From Holacanthus passer (Eukaryota > Chordata > Actinopteri > Pomacanthidae): DNA of 64,000 nt. The notes below the pieces were generated by a model that was given only the letters and a program-made list of their open reading frames with translations, made no database searches and was not told the DNA's origin. Below, in pieces: positions 1 to 12,614 of the stretch. The position numbers and the translations under genes are program-made. Where the stretch lies: positions 14,372,001-14,436,000 of the forward strand of contig JAFREQ010000014.1 in the NCBI GenBank assembly GCA_025331565.1. Direction: 5' to 3'. The number at the start of each line of letters is the position of its first letter. Position 1 is the first letter of the stretch.

Positions 1-85
1 CATAGACACATATGTATGATTCTGGCAGGGAAAATCCCTTTGTGCTTGTATCCCCCAGTGAGCAGGTCAAAGGTCAGGGTCAGCT

Positions 86-3000
86 TCAGTCTTCAAGCCG
101 GTGGGGTTCCTGTGTCTTGTTGAAGGACATTCTACTCCACCCTGCTAGTTTATGAACGTCTAAATAACTGAACAATCATACAAGATGAGTTCACATTCAA
201 ACCATTTAACAAATCAAATGACCATATCAATGGACATATAATCCAGTTACCTGATCCAAGCACTCATCGCTGCTCTTCTCCACTGGACTAAGCCTGGATT
301 CTACATGAGCTGTGTGCAGTTCAGGCTTCTGGCTGCTTATAAGTGCTTCCTTTGTGGAGGAGAGCTGCTCTTGATGCCATTTGAGCTGCTGTTTGAGGCG
401 CTGTATCTCAAGCTCCAGCCTCTCTCTTTCCCCCTCAGCTGTCAGCTTCTCCTGGACACTGGAACTCAGCTTGGCCCGGAGCTCGGCAGTCTGCAGCCGC
501 TCAGAAGCCATCTCAGTCCTGGGGAATATGCACATTTATGCAAAACAAGTAAGCTCTAGTCCTGTCTTGTGACTGGCCATGATACATGATAGAAGCACCA
601 GTTGCAGCAGGGCTATCAGTTATCTCCCAACACTGATCTATCTCAACCCACGTATCAAAAATACTAATGCATGAGCCAATGCACTGTAAACCCTGAGTTG
701 GTAATAACCTCAAGGTGTTGTGTGCTGTCTGGAGGCTGCTGAGTTCAGCGGTTAGCCTGTTGGCCTGCTCCTGCAGCTGGTCGACCTGAAGCCTGTTTTC
801 CCTGAGGTCCTCCAGGGTCCGGTTACCCTCCTTGTAGCGTTCCAGCTCGCTCTGGAGCCGGCTGTGGGCACGCTCCATCTGGGCCACCTGTCAGAAAGAT
901 CATTTCAGTGGTGTAAATGTCAAAATGATGCATGATTTGTTGACACTGACTATATGACTTACTATATATGACTTACTTGACTTATTTTAATCTGTTTTAA
1001 TCCTCCTTTTTTGTAAACACTAATTGTCAACAATTGAAATTAATATATGTTTGCATGTCACAACATGCATTCAAGCTGTAGTGAACTTCATTTTTTATTT
1101 CTACTTTAATATTTCCTGTACTTAATAACCATTTATCCTGTAGCATGAATGTTTTCCCCAGTTTCATCATGTTTAAAAGGACTGGCTTATGCAAGGTGTC
1201 AGCAGTGGCAAGCAGACTTGTAAATGTAACAAACCTTTTCCTCCAGAACTGCTTTCTCCCCCTTGACTTGGGTGAGGCTCTTGATAAGTGTTTTCCCTTG
1301 TTGGCATTCTGTCTGAAGGCTGTTGACCTCAAGTCTCAGCTTCTTCAGCTCCCGCTCACCTATCTGCAAAGCCTTTGGTGTAGAGAATAAGGGAATTAGA
1401 CAGTTTCTATGTGGCCTGTAAGTCTACCTTTGTAAATATTGTGGGGGCTTTTTAATATAAGAGCAACTCTTTGCTTCAGGGCAATCTCTTGAACTGTAAA
1501 TTGAATTTCACACATTTGTGGAGCAGTGGTGTTATTGCTTTCTGTCAGACAAAGCATTGGATGTACGTGGTTTTTACCTCCTTGTCTTTTTTGAGGGCAG
1601 CCTGGGCAGCGCTGAGGTCAACCTCCAGCTGTTTCCTCCAGTCCTTCTCCTCAGTCAGACGAGCCTCCAGCAGAGCCAATCTCTCCTGGCTGCTGTCCCT
1701 TAGGTGCTTTGTATGTGATGACAGGGGAACAAAAAGCATTTACAGAGTCCACCAAGTCCTGGAATTTGTAGTGAATAAATTCTTTTGATGTATCATCATT
1801 TAATCTCTGCAGAGGGTTTATTCCTCTTTTTCATATTTAACTTTCTATGGATGGCAATCTGACAGGACAGTACAGTAAGTACTATACAGTAAAACATGTT
1901 TATAGTTCTTTAAGTCCAAATTAAATATTTTTGCTCAAACTTGGGATAGTGTTTCAAAGTTTCTTCTAATTTTAAACAGCACATGCAAATGACCATCTGT
2001 CTCATTATTGTCCTGTTGCTGCTTATTATACAAAAAAACAATTAAAATTGTATTTTGCATTCTGAGCATTAGGATTCAATCTCTCTGTGCTTCAGAAGGA
2101 GCTTTGAATAAATCACATATATTTATTTAATTATGAACTCAGAGGAATCATTAATGATATTTAAAAGTGAGTCATTTCTTACCAGCTGTAAGTAGGACTC
2201 AGTGGGCTTGACCTCTTCTCCGTTCTTCAGCATTTTTTCTTGGGCATCCTGCTTCTTCAGCTCTGCCTCCAGGCCTTTGATCTGCATTGACCAGTTAAGC
2301 TTATTACTCGGCCATTAGAGAGACCACGGTTTACAAGACAGGCCCAAGGTTAAATTATACTGTCTGGGTTCTTCTAGACAAGGGCTGACATCAAGGAGTG
2401 TCTGTGAAACTAGCTTTTTTCAACTTCTCGGGTGAAATATTTCTAGGCCAGAATAATGACCTGTAAATAATCTATCAATTCGTCATCCAGTTAAGAAGAA
2501 CGAATATAGATTTTGAGCAGGAATGTAGCGCTGCTCATTACCCTCCGGTGGAGTCCCTCCAGTTCTCCCTCATGGCGATGCCTCTCCTCCTTGCTGGCAT
2601 TCTGGGCCTCCCCCAGCAGTGCCTCCAACTCCTCATTCCTCTCTTCCAACTCTTCCTGGTCCTTGCGTAGCCTCTGGAGTTGCCTTTGCAGTTCCCTCAC
2701 CTGTACAAGCCCATCTTCCATGGCCTCACGACACCTGACAAAGAATGATGATGATTAAAGTCAGAAAGAGCAGGTGGGAACTTCATTAATTTAATTCAAC
2801 ACATTAATAACCAGGGTGCAGTTGTTGAGGAAGGAGTGTATTTACCGTTTGTGAATGTAATCCTTTTCGTGGCCAGACAAATTGTTTTGTGGTTCACTGC
2901 TGATGTTGTTGTCTTTTCGATCCTCTTTGGCTACAGCATCTTGGTCTGCATTTACATTTATTGCCAACTGGACAAACACAAGACCAAAAAATGCAAAGCT

Positions 3001-3204
3001 GCAGCAACAACATTTCGTTTTTATTCTAATAAAGAAATTTAGTGAAATACCAACCTGGTCCAGGAGGTTTTTCTTCTCAGACTCTAAAGTGCGGACTCTC
3101 TCCCTCAGAGCTCTGTTCTCAGCATCTAATCTGTCATTTTGTTCTTTGGCTCGCTGCAGCTTCATCATATCTGTGAAGAGACAAAACCATTATCATGAAC
3201 ATCT

Positions 3205-3246
<42 letters not shown>

Positions 3247-6200
3247 TGAAATGAAATTGTAGTTTTGTTTTTTTCTTGTTCTGCCTTTTCAAACCTTACT
3301 ACAGTATTACAACATTATACATTTATACATATATATACACCGTATGCTGTAATTATAATGATAATACTTATAGTGCACCATGGCAATTAAGGAAAGGTGG
3401 TCTATTTGTGCAGGACAGTGGATTTGTCAAGAAACAGGTTTCATTTCAAATTTGCTCTTTTAGTCCTAAAAGCAAACTACATGAAGTATTTTAACTGTAA
3501 TCCATCTGTCTGGTTATGTCACATTGTTTACTAACCAAATGTCTTGCCAAATTATGAATGCATGGGGCAGCTACTCTAAAATTTGACTGAGCCTCCTTAG
3601 AAAAGTAAGCGACACAGCAAAAACACTACCAGTACTACTACCAGTAAAGTTTGAGGGCATTGGAGAGTGACATGAATGTCAGAGTAAATCAACTTCCTAG
3701 TCATGTAGCGTCTTTAGTACTAACTTCTGGCAACTTCTAAAAAAAAAAAAAGAATTCAAAAATCCTTCATCATCTGATTTCCTTGCATTATTACAGTTGC
3801 TTTACAGTTTGAAATGTATCTAAATATGAAAACAAAAAACAAAAAGTAAAATCTTAAAACAGTGTGACTTGTGTTAAAGTCACATACTGAATGGCACATT
3901 GTTAGTTCACACCCATGTCTCTCTCACCACAGTGTTTCAGTTTGTCCACTTCCTTCCTCAGGTTCTCTACTTCTTGGACCGTTCCCTGAAGCTCAGATCC
4001 TGAGATTATAAGCATAGTTTGTGTATGTTTCGTAAAACCATTGACTCAGCAACAATGTGCAAAAGCACTATTTAAAACTATAAGTGTATATAGACTTTAG
4101 AAACCTCTCATCAAAGTCTAACACAGACTAACACTCCTTTGAGGTATACACACTGTAAGTTTTTGCAACATACCAGTAGGTTCTAGGTTGTTGTTCTTGG
4201 CAGCATCCAGCTCATTGGTGAGTCTGCGGATATCCTGATGAGCCATTGCCAACCTCCTAGACGCCTCTTCCAGGTCCCGCTCCAGCCGCTGGCGCTCAAT
4301 TCGCTCTCTGGAAATCTCCTCGCTGTGGGCCTGGTGTGAAAGAGTGAAGCATAGAGTGGGAGGAGTGCAGCAGGAAATCAGACTGGTAATCAAGACTGGA
4401 GATGCAAGTGGCCTGACATGCTGCTGTAAGAGACATGCATTCTGAGGTTGAGATTCATCATCACTGTAGGCCTGGAAAGGAGCGAGGGCATTGAGTTTTT
4501 ATGTCTGCATTCACCTTCATAGAGAAACCAGTGGCACCAAAAGTATGCATGCTGTTACCTGGACATGCCATTTCAAGCACCCATTGGTTGTTAAAAAATT
4601 AAATTCACATATGTGTTACTGAGACAAGCAATGGCGTCTGTATTATAGTGGTCATGCGGATATCAAGACACATCGTCAGCGTGGAATGTATTTCAAAAGT
4701 AGTACCACTCTGAAACAAGCCAGCGATGCCCTTCATCACAACATTAGTGTTAGTTACTTAGTTAGTATAAGCTGCGAGGTGGAAACCTACAGGGGTAATA
4801 TTGTGTTTGCTCTGACCAGACCTGCGCAGCCCAAACAGCTTCTTCAATGGACTCTGGGATGAAGACTGCTGAGAGGAAAGACCCATGTGTGAAGAATCAC
4901 AATAGACATGTTGTAACTATGAGTTTCCCTGTACTTTGGAAAAAATAGGTTCTTTTCTCCTCAAACTTATTTCAACCTGAAGTTATACAGACCTATAACT
5001 CAGCCAAGCCACAATGACAGTCGCCTCACCTTTGTCACGTTATCTAAGGTTTTCTGCGTTTCCTCCCTCTGCTGCCTTAGCTCCTCTCCCATCGTGTGAT
5101 AAATATGCTCCTGTGTCACAGAGACACAGAGACTCACTTAACCACATTTATATGGTCTCTCCATTTGTCTTGGATTGTTAACCATTAGGCTAGAAGAGGT
5201 TAATTTGAAAAACTGAACTGAATATGACTGAAGACTGTACATTCATTATTTAAGATGGTAGAGGCTGTGCACTTTCACTGGAAGTCTTTCATTTACCGTT
5301 CAAATGGTGAAAAAGAACTACACCACAGTAACACCACACAACCTCCGATGTATGCAGGTCAGTCCTTTCTTTACCTGGTGCTGGACTTCCCTCAAGTTGT
5401 CAGTGAGGGTCTGACTTTCCAGTCTCCTCTCAGCAGCCTCCAACCTTTCTAGTAGCGTGGCCCGCTCCACCAGCAAGTAAGCCACCTGCTCACTGGGGCT
5501 GCTCAAGCCCATCTCCCCGAGGTCCTCCTGAGCCAACATCTCTGCCAACTCCTTGCTCTGACTCTCTGGAAGAAAGGAGAGTTTTCTGGTCAGTAGTTTG
5601 TCCAACAGGACTGTGAAATTACATTTAATGCAAGGTAGAGTATTGCTGTATGATAGCAGATTTAGGATAAGCACAAATAAATATCTAAGTCAGGGAACTA
5701 TAAATTCACAGACCAATTTCAGAACATCATGGCAAATAAAAATTGCAAGCTAAGGTGTGTTTTAAACACTCTGCCCAGAAGCTCTGGTGAGCCAGGTGAG
5801 GCTACAGTCCAAAGGAAAACATGCCAACATTGCACTACATTTACAGTGAATTCACCTTGTTGTTGTCTGATCTGGTGAAGCTCATGTCGCAAGTGTTCAT
5901 TGTCTCTCTCATATTCTGCAGTCAGACCCTCGCGGTCTTCCAGCAGCCCACGAATATGTGCAACATAGCTCTCCACCTGACAGACAAAAAAACAAAAAGT
6001 TGTAACTGATATACCATTTTGAACAGCTGGCATTGTCCTGCACCCATTTCAGAAATGTATGAGAGTGTGATTTAATGTACTGTAGTATCTATTTCATTGT
6101 CTATTTCAATGAAAACAAGAAGCACATCACGTTAGGCTGGAAGTTTGGGAGCCTTCAGTCATTCACAATACAGGTCAACTGGTCTACGACACTGTTGCAG

Positions 6201-6424
6201 CAGTTAGTGAACTAAAACGCCAAAGAATCTAAAGCATTCACCTCCTTCATCTCATTGGCCTGCTGGGTACGTAAGGTCTGCAGCTCCTGGGTGGCCGACC
6301 GAAGCTTTGCCTCACTGTCGAGCAGCTGCTGCCACAGGTGGCGCTGCCGCTCCTCAACACTGGCCCCAGGAGGCAAGCCATCCTCTTGAAGCCGCATAGA
6401 AATCTGGTCCAGCTCTGTCCGAAC
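86..6424 (-). CDS. ccdc30: Coiled-coil domain-containing protein 30 (ccdc30), multi-exon
   Basis: Exons were placed from GT-AG junctions with compatible phases, 5' to 3' on the minus strand: 6242-6424, 5856-5976, 5375-5565, 5030-5110, 4791-4868, about 4400-4471 (3' end uncertain), 4174-4330, 3928-3999, 3055-3170, 2846-2967, 2542-2734, 2183-2281, 1578-1706, 1235-1363, 709-887, 251-518 and a tiny last exon 86-109 ending in TGA at 86-88. They give roughly 730 residues, nearly all charged heptad-like coiled coil (E/K/R/L/Q rich). The segment SSPSEQVAYLLVERATLLE, encoded in exon 5375-5565, is non-repetitive and family-like. Human CCDC30 is about 780 residues. Identity rests on length, coiled-coil character and the zmynd12-rimkla-foxj3 neighbourhood. 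The true start codon is not settled: the 6242-6424 exon opens in frame without ATG, its first ATG is about 10 codons in, and a possible upstream exon is listed separately. The protein has no clear catalytic motif; its function is poorly known. Confidence 0.8.
3206..3247. repeat. poly(A) followed by (TA)n
   Basis: A run of about 19 A is followed directly by about 11 TA units, in the ccdc30 intron between exons 3055-3170 and 3928-3999. It could be the tail of an old retroposed copy, but no body is recognisable. Confidence 0.8.
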
Positions 6425-8514
6425 CTGAGAACACAGAGAAGGTGCTAAATGTTTCGTGAACGGCGATCATATTCATCAGTAAAGTGCTGAACTGTTTTGT
6501 TAAGCTGCAGCTTGTAAGATAATATGATGAAATACCTCTTGGTACTGTGGTGAATCAAGAGGCATCTACAAATGTAACCTATGAATGAGTAGCCTTGAGC
6601 ATACTGCTGACCATAATAAAGTGTTGCTTGTTATGGCATAATGTATATTTAACTCAAGTGTCATTTAACTAAAGGCTGACACATTTCCAAAGCTGCATAT
6701 GCTCAAACTTGCTTAATATTTGAATGCCTTATGCTGCTGTATAGTGATAAAGGGAGTTTTTTTGAACCTGCAGCATAAGAAAAATATTTTAATGGTTAAT
6801 TACTTGGTTTTGCTAAAAAAAAAAAAATCCAGCAAACTATCCTGTAAACAGCATTGACAAAAGAATTCAACATCAAGGTTGTCAGTCTCGCTGAAACCTG
6901 ATCCATTTGTGTGACACACAGGAGAGACGCAACATCAGAGTGGCATGCCAGCACTAAACACCTGTTGCTGAATTCAATACTCTACATTATAGTGCTTGTA
7001 ACATGAGCAGCGTCCCCATGAAGCATTTAAGCTACTCCAAGAGCGACCGCTGCTCCAACAACATGCACCATATTGTCACAAGCTGGATATCAAGTCTCAC
7101 AGGCCTGTGAGTACTTTAACATGACAGCAACTGATCTTTGCTCTTGTGAAACAAATGGATAAAAGATCAGACATTAACTACAACCACCATCCTAATAATG
7201 GAATGAATCCTACTCTAACAGTCACTTTCTCATGTAATTTATACATTTTTTTCAGTAACTTAAGACTTATTAAGCTGATGACAAGGTAAAAATTACCAGC
7301 AGACACTGGGGTCCGTAGATAAAAAAGCCTCTGAGGACAACATCAGTTTGCAATAGTTGACACAATTTTCATTAAATACTTCTAGTGTTGAACACTGGAA
7401 CAAAGCATCTCAACAGTGACTGGCACTATGTTATCTATGAGCAAATTAACAGCTATGAATGTTACCTCTTCATGATCCATGGTCATACATTAAGTTTGAT
7501 GAAGCTGCATCTGTGGATGATGAACTTTTTTTTTCTCAGTGGCAAAAGTGTTGATCCCCAACAACAATTTAGTCTACATGGTTGCCAACAGAACACAAGT
7601 GAATCTGCAATGATGTGGCAAAGACCAGCAGATCCTCAAACTTCATCACTCCAATTGTTGTTGCAGTTCATCCATGGAAACGTCTCTTGTCCTTGAGCTG
7701 ACCTGTAAAAAGATGAGATGCTTTAGAACAAGGCTGTCAAGTCACGTTAGTACCTGCAGTCACAAGGTTGGAGATTAGACTTGCTACCTCAGCTTAGACA
7801 GGCGCAGGCACACTTTAATAGAGCTGAGTTGCATTGCATCACCTGAGGCTATGCAAAGCATCAAGCTGATTAGCTATGATCGGTCTGCAGCTATGTTTGA
7901 TTTGCTACCATGTTATCATGAGGAATTTAACATGGACAGCAATATGGGTAACATTTCTGTCAACGAAGCAGGCGTTTTCCTGTCCTGCATTTAAGAGCAT
8001 TGCATTTAGCAACAAAATAAATACATATTACATGCAACGTGGACAATGTTGCCAGTGTTACTCCCAATAACTAACGGCTTTAGGGTTAAAAATCTTTGTT
8101 TTCCAGCTAACTATTCTTCCCAAAATGTCTGACGAGGAGGAGCAAACGAGGGTTTTTATAGGACAACAGCCTCTTGCATTCCTTTTGGCCACGCAAGCTC
8201 ACTAGTCAGAAAAATGGGGTTAGCTAATAATCATAGATTTGCTGACCACGCGTATGAAACGCTTGTACACAACCAACACTGACAACTGTGACATGCAGCG
8301 CTAGCTAGTTAGCAAAGTTCGCTCCAAAGTTACCGCAGCACTCTTCACATTCAGCTAACGCTAGCAGGCTAACGTTAGCCACAGCGTTCTGCAGTGGCCG
8401 CTGGGCAGCAACTGGCCAGGGAAGGTTTCCGTTGTGATAATTAGATTCTCCTGCTTAAAAGCGGACTTGTCAGCGGTGTTGAAGCTGGGTGTGCAGTGTG
8501 TGGTTAAAGTTTGA
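6425..8514 (-). other. ccdc30 5' introns; no further gene recognised
   Basis: AT-rich intronic sequence apart from the tentative exons described separately. Near 8299-8380 it contains clustered palindromic words (GCTAGC, GCTAACG, AACGTTAGC) close to the inferred start site. No transposon was recognised. Confidence 0.4.
7646..7710 (-). other. Possible upstream ccdc30 exon with start codon (tentative)
   Basis: On the minus strand an acceptor-like CAG at the high-coordinate end is followed by ATG at about 7674 and a short reading frame, MDELQQQLE, typical of a coiled-coil N-terminus, then a weak GTGATG donor. A further short candidate exon lies near 7284-7320: an acceptor TCCTCAG, 34 nt, then GTAATT. 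It would restore the phase needed by the exon at 6242-6424, but its translation is not coiled-coil-like. Both are inference from splice signals only. Confidence 0.25.
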
Positions 8515-8640
8515 CTCACCTTTCAAAGAGTAAAAGGCAATAGAAAGCCGAGTGCTGAGAGCAGGCGTGGCGAGCTGGCTTCTACTGGCGCCTAGGCAAC
8601 GGGCCGTACCATTCACAGGCTGCGGGGGACAAACCACAAG
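8515..8640 (-). promoter_or_regulatory. ccdc30: ccdc30 non-coding first exon and promoter region
   Basis: On the minus strand a strong donor, AAAG|GTGAGT, ends a probable 5' UTR exon at 8520. The sequence just upstream (8587-8600) reads GTTGCC TA GGCGCC on the minus strand. This has one perfect RFX X-box half-site and a degenerate second half. The transcription start is inferred to lie around 8560-8640, about 700 bp head-to-head from the emp3-like TATA box. Confidence 0.45.
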
Positions 8641-9317
8641 CTGGGACAAACCAACTGGTGACGAGGGGGGACTTTATGGTTTATAAAAAAATATCCAAAT
8701 AAATATTGTTGTTGTGAACGACTTATTTAGAATTTGGCACAAGCAAAAACCCGAGTTTACCTAATTGATATGCATCTAATCAGGGGTTTAGCCTAAAATA
8801 ATTTTTTTTACAATTCTAACTATTCATTCACGTATCTCGGCAACACAAAACATAGAAGTCTTTCACATAACATCAAAACTGTTATTTCTTCAATTCTGTT
8901 AGTCATTTTAGTTTCTTTTTGAATGTTTTAAACTGAAAATCTTACAAGCTCCTTTAATGGATTTTTTGGAATATGCTTTTTCTCGTTAATCCATTGACAC
9001 GAGGGGGCGACAAACACAACATTAGTGTTTTCCTCCCGGGAAGTTAAATTCAGTATCAATATTTTTTCATTTAGTTCAATCACTCTAAATATTTTGAAGT
9101 TATTTATTTCTAAAAATAAATGGAGATGTACATGCATTAAAATAAACCCTTTTTCAAGAACAGAAATACTTACTTATTACTTCTCTTTTTCTTAACTTAA
9201 ATGTAAACGTACAATTGATGTTTTGAAACTTCTATATTTGTTATTTTGCTGTTCCCTCCACTGACCCTCCTACGTGAACTGAGGCATGTTTGCATGCTGT
9301 GTCCCACCCATAGACTG

Positions 9318-9324
9318 TATAAAA
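9318..9324 (+). promoter_or_regulatory. TATA box of the emp3-like gene
   Basis: TATAAAA in a CCACCC-rich context, about 490 bp upstream of a strong donor (TGGG|GTAAGT, exon end 9814). That donor would close a non-coding first exon of about 470 nt. The next acceptor is TTTTCAG at 10748-10754, 13 nt before the start codon. Confidence 0.5.
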
Positions 9325-9344
9325 CAGGTCCCACCCAGATGTTT

Positions 9345-9814
9345 CCAGCATGACCAGGACCCTCTGAATACTCATTATGTTCTGGTGCAGCAATGTTGCA
9401 GCAGTGTGTTTATTTTTCATATCTAGACTAACAGGACTCGGATCCTGAATGGATGAGGCATTGCAGAACGCTCATTATGCCAAAGAGCCTTCCAAGTGGA
9501 CTGTTTACAGAGGAGGTCTCTTCATGTGGTTTTATGGGCCTCTGATGCACATGGGTGGATCTCACTTGAGTCTTTTTTGGATGGTGATGTTATACCGAGG
9601 GCCTGTGAGGCAGAGCAAAAAGGGAGCTCTGTTCTGCACAGAGGAAATGGGCGTTCTGCTTGGAAAGTTTGGATGGAGTGATTGAAAAAATGAAGGGGGT
9701 GTGGCGAGGCTGGAAAGGAGAGGACCACCAAGTGGGGCCACTATGTTGTAGAGTAGTGAAGCTGCTCCTGAGCTGCTCCTGACATCTGATTCAGAGGAAC
9801 AGGCAGTACCTGGG
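9345..9814 (+). other. Probable 5' UTR exon of the emp3-like gene
   Basis: Bounded by the TATA box at 9318 and a consensus donor GTAAGT at 9815. It contains short open frames on both strands, none resembling a known protein. The 5' edge is inferred from TATA spacing. Confidence 0.4.
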
Positions 9815-10767
9815 GTAAGTAGATATTTCCTTAACATTTCCTGGAACTGAAATACATATCTTGTTAATGCCTCAGTTCCAGTTCATTTTAAAACATCATT
9901 GTAGTGGCTCTTGCGTCACAAGCTCTAAAAGTAATGTGTAGCAAAATCATGCCATCAAAAGTTGTATGCTTTCATTATTACATATTTTGTGTGTCATAGT
10001 AAGACAACTTAATTCAACAACCCTTTCACCAAAACGATTCTCCTCGTAACCTTTTTTTTTACAGAATTTTTACCTTTCATTCACTTTGACATGATGGATG
10101 GAGATTTAGTGTAATGACATAATTTGACAGTAATCATGACTCCACCACCCACCCAAATGGACGTCTAGATAAAGATCTACACAGACAATTTCACCCTGTC
10201 TCTGATTTCTATCTTTGTTTGTCTCACTGCATGTCTCCTTATTGTGAACTGACGTGTTGGCTTGTGCTCTACTACTGTAGCTATGATGTCAAATAGCTTT
10301 GTAAAATCACAGGATTTCCCTCTGACTTTAATTTCCTCTAAATTTACCGCAGAGCAGCTTTGATGAAATCCAAACCTTGGTGGATTACAGGCTGTTTACC
10401 CTGCATAATGAAAAAAACATTCAGAAGGGCAGAGAGGTTAATTGGGTAAATATTTTGGACCCATTTAGATTTCAGTAGGCCCGCCCAGGTTCTCTGCCCA
10501 GGTCTGTTGTACAATGGCAACACACAGGCCATTGCTCTGTGTTTTGAAGTGTGGTCTTATGCAACACAGAGTATACTCTGTTCCCCTTCTCAGATTTTCC
10601 ATTTTACGTTTCAAGTCAAAAAAGGAAAGTTCCCAAACATTCATTTTCACTGCGGAACCAACACACTCGTTAAACACACACTGTTTTTTTGTGCTAACTG
10701 TAATGTTGGACACAGTTGCTCAGGAAGCCTAACATTTAAACTGTTTGTTTTCAGCAGGGGATTGAAA

Positions 10768-11799
10768 ATGGCGTACCTGCTCATGTTTGTGACCCTGCTG
10801 CACCTCATCACACTGGCAATGCTGTTCATTGCAACCATGGAAAAGGTAGGTGTCATATTTAGGACTTGATGTTTGCTTTTAACATATCCAGCTATATGCA
10901 TCTCGTCTAATGTCTCTTTGCAGTCCTGGTGGGAGTGGGATGGCATGGAGAACTCAGACCTATGGTACAACTGTAGGTTCGACAACTTCACAGGAACCTG
11001 GTTGTGTGCATCCTCTAAAGAGACTGGTAAGCAACAATTTCATTCATTGTTTATTCCCCTTACATGAGCAGGTAAATCTGAGAACTCGGACTGGTTTTGA
11101 TATGTGGAAATGTTTTCCTTTCTCAGAGTGGCTTCAGGCAGTGCAGGTCCTGATGGTTCTCTCTGTGGTCTTCTCCTCGGTCTCCTTCTTGGTGTTCCTG
11201 GGTCAGCTGTTCACCATGTCTAAGGGTGGACTCTTCTACTTCACCGGCCTGTGTCAAGTCTTTGCAGGTAACAGTGGAGTGAAACAATGTGCCGCCGACA
11301 TGTCTCTGTGTGGTGAGACCTTTTGAAAATGGTGACGCTTGCTGAGAGGGGAAGCACATGACTAATGTCCAGAGACGTCTAGAGACCAGGTTCTTGATAT
11401 TTTAGATACAGCTGAACTATAGAATTGTACTGCTCAAATACAAGAAGAACCTGATACGGGAGCACCATTTCTTGCGGGACCATTGTGAACATGTTTGTAC
11501 TTTTAACATAATTCTGTACTGCAAGCAATCAAGAAATCATGAAATGAAGCAGGTTACAAATATTGCAAACTTTTCCACACACCTTCTATCTACAGCAAAC
11601 ATCATATTTTTTTTTCTTTTTAGGGCTGACCGCCTTTTCTGCAGCTCTCATCTACACGCTACACAATAAGGAAATCCTCCAGGACTCCCGAGAACTGACT
11701 TCAGGACACTTTGGCTACTGCTTCATCCTGGCCTGGGTGTGTGTCCCCTTGCTGCTGTGTAGCGGGGTCATATACATCCACCTGCGTAAGAAAGAGTGA
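10768..11799 (+). CDS. emp3: Epithelial membrane protein 3-like (PMP22/EMP family)
   Basis: Four exons join in phase: 10768-10845, 10924-11026, 11127-11267 and 11624-11799, giving 165 residues (human EMP3 has 163). The start is the ATG with A at -3, 14 nt after an acceptor. The protein is a four-helix membrane protein: TM1 about residues 1-24, TM2 66-90, TM3 97-118, TM4 137-159. The first extracellular loop has the family signature, with LWYNC (W40, C43), C54 and a glycosylation sequon N47-F-T. The segments QVLMVLS, GGLFY.TGLCQ and IYIHLRKKE match EMP3 better than EMP1, EMP2 or PMP22. The family acts at the plasma membrane in cell contact, caveolar trafficking and growth control. It occupies the ccdc30-zmynd12 interval, where human has PPCS. 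Family membership is secure; the EMP3 paralogue call is from remembered sequence. Confidence 0.85.
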
Positions 11800-12345
11800 C
11801 CTGGAAAAGGAAAATAATAGCAGTATTGGAAAAAAATGATTTGGCGACTCGTTAATCAGATGTGTAAATTTTACAGTCACAGAGTTGCCTGTGTTTTTTG
11901 CTCAGGCTTCGGTTAATGTGATTATGTTTTTGAATTGTAGATACATGTATATGGAAATAATGGTCTCTCTCTGTAGCAAACATTGAATCCTCAATTTCAG
12001 TCCAATATGCTGTAAAATGCTCATCTTCTGTTTTAAGACATGGTTATTATAAGAGGTTTTCATTGTCCACTGCTGTCTGGTGATAATGAAGGAAGGCAAA
12101 CACCAAAGCAGCGATATGTATTTTTTTAATAGTGTTGTAGGCCTCATGAGGCATTTGAATTGCTTTTAATTTTCCCTAGAGCAAACTGGAAATATCTATA
12201 TTTTTGTACCTAAAGCTGATACGTAGAATGTATTTAGTAGCTGCCGTCCATGAATATTACACAAAGAAACAGAATATGTGTTCATTGTTACCCTGAAATA
12301 TCTTTTCAGTTTTTGATGATAATAAATTGCACATTTGATACCAAA
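11800..12345 (+). other. 3' UTR of the emp3-like gene with poly(A) signal
   Basis: AT-rich sequence after the stop codon contains AATAAA at 12321-12326, followed by a T/GT-rich stretch from about 12345 that suits a downstream element. There is no other gene in it. Confidence 0.6.
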
Positions 12346-12410
12346 TAAGTTTGTCAAGATATTCTTATTCTTATTATTACTTGTAGTAGTAGTATTGTTG
12401 TTGTTGTTAT

Positions 12411-12600
12411 GGTGTGTGTGTGTGTGTGTGTGTGTGTGCTTGTTCTGTGTGTGTTTGTTGTATATGTGTGTAGGTGCGTGTGTGTTTCTTGTGTATGTAG
12501 GCGTGCGTTTGTTGTGTGTGTTGTTGTGCGTACGTGTGTCTGTTGTTGTGTGTGTGTGTGTGTGTATGTGTGTCTGTGTGTGCGCGTGTGTGTGCAGGTA
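12411..12600. repeat. Imperfect (TG)n tract
   Basis: About 190 bp of interrupted TG repeats between the emp3-like poly(A) signal and the zmynd12 promoter, ending 14 bp before the X-box. Open frames here are low-complexity artefacts. Confidence 0.9.
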
Positions 12601-12614
12601 TGTGTGTAGTGTTC

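Noticed and set aside
9449..9837. Open frames on both strands upstream of the emp3-like gene
   Set aside because: They fall in the inferred 5' UTR exon and immediately after it; none resembles a protein family.
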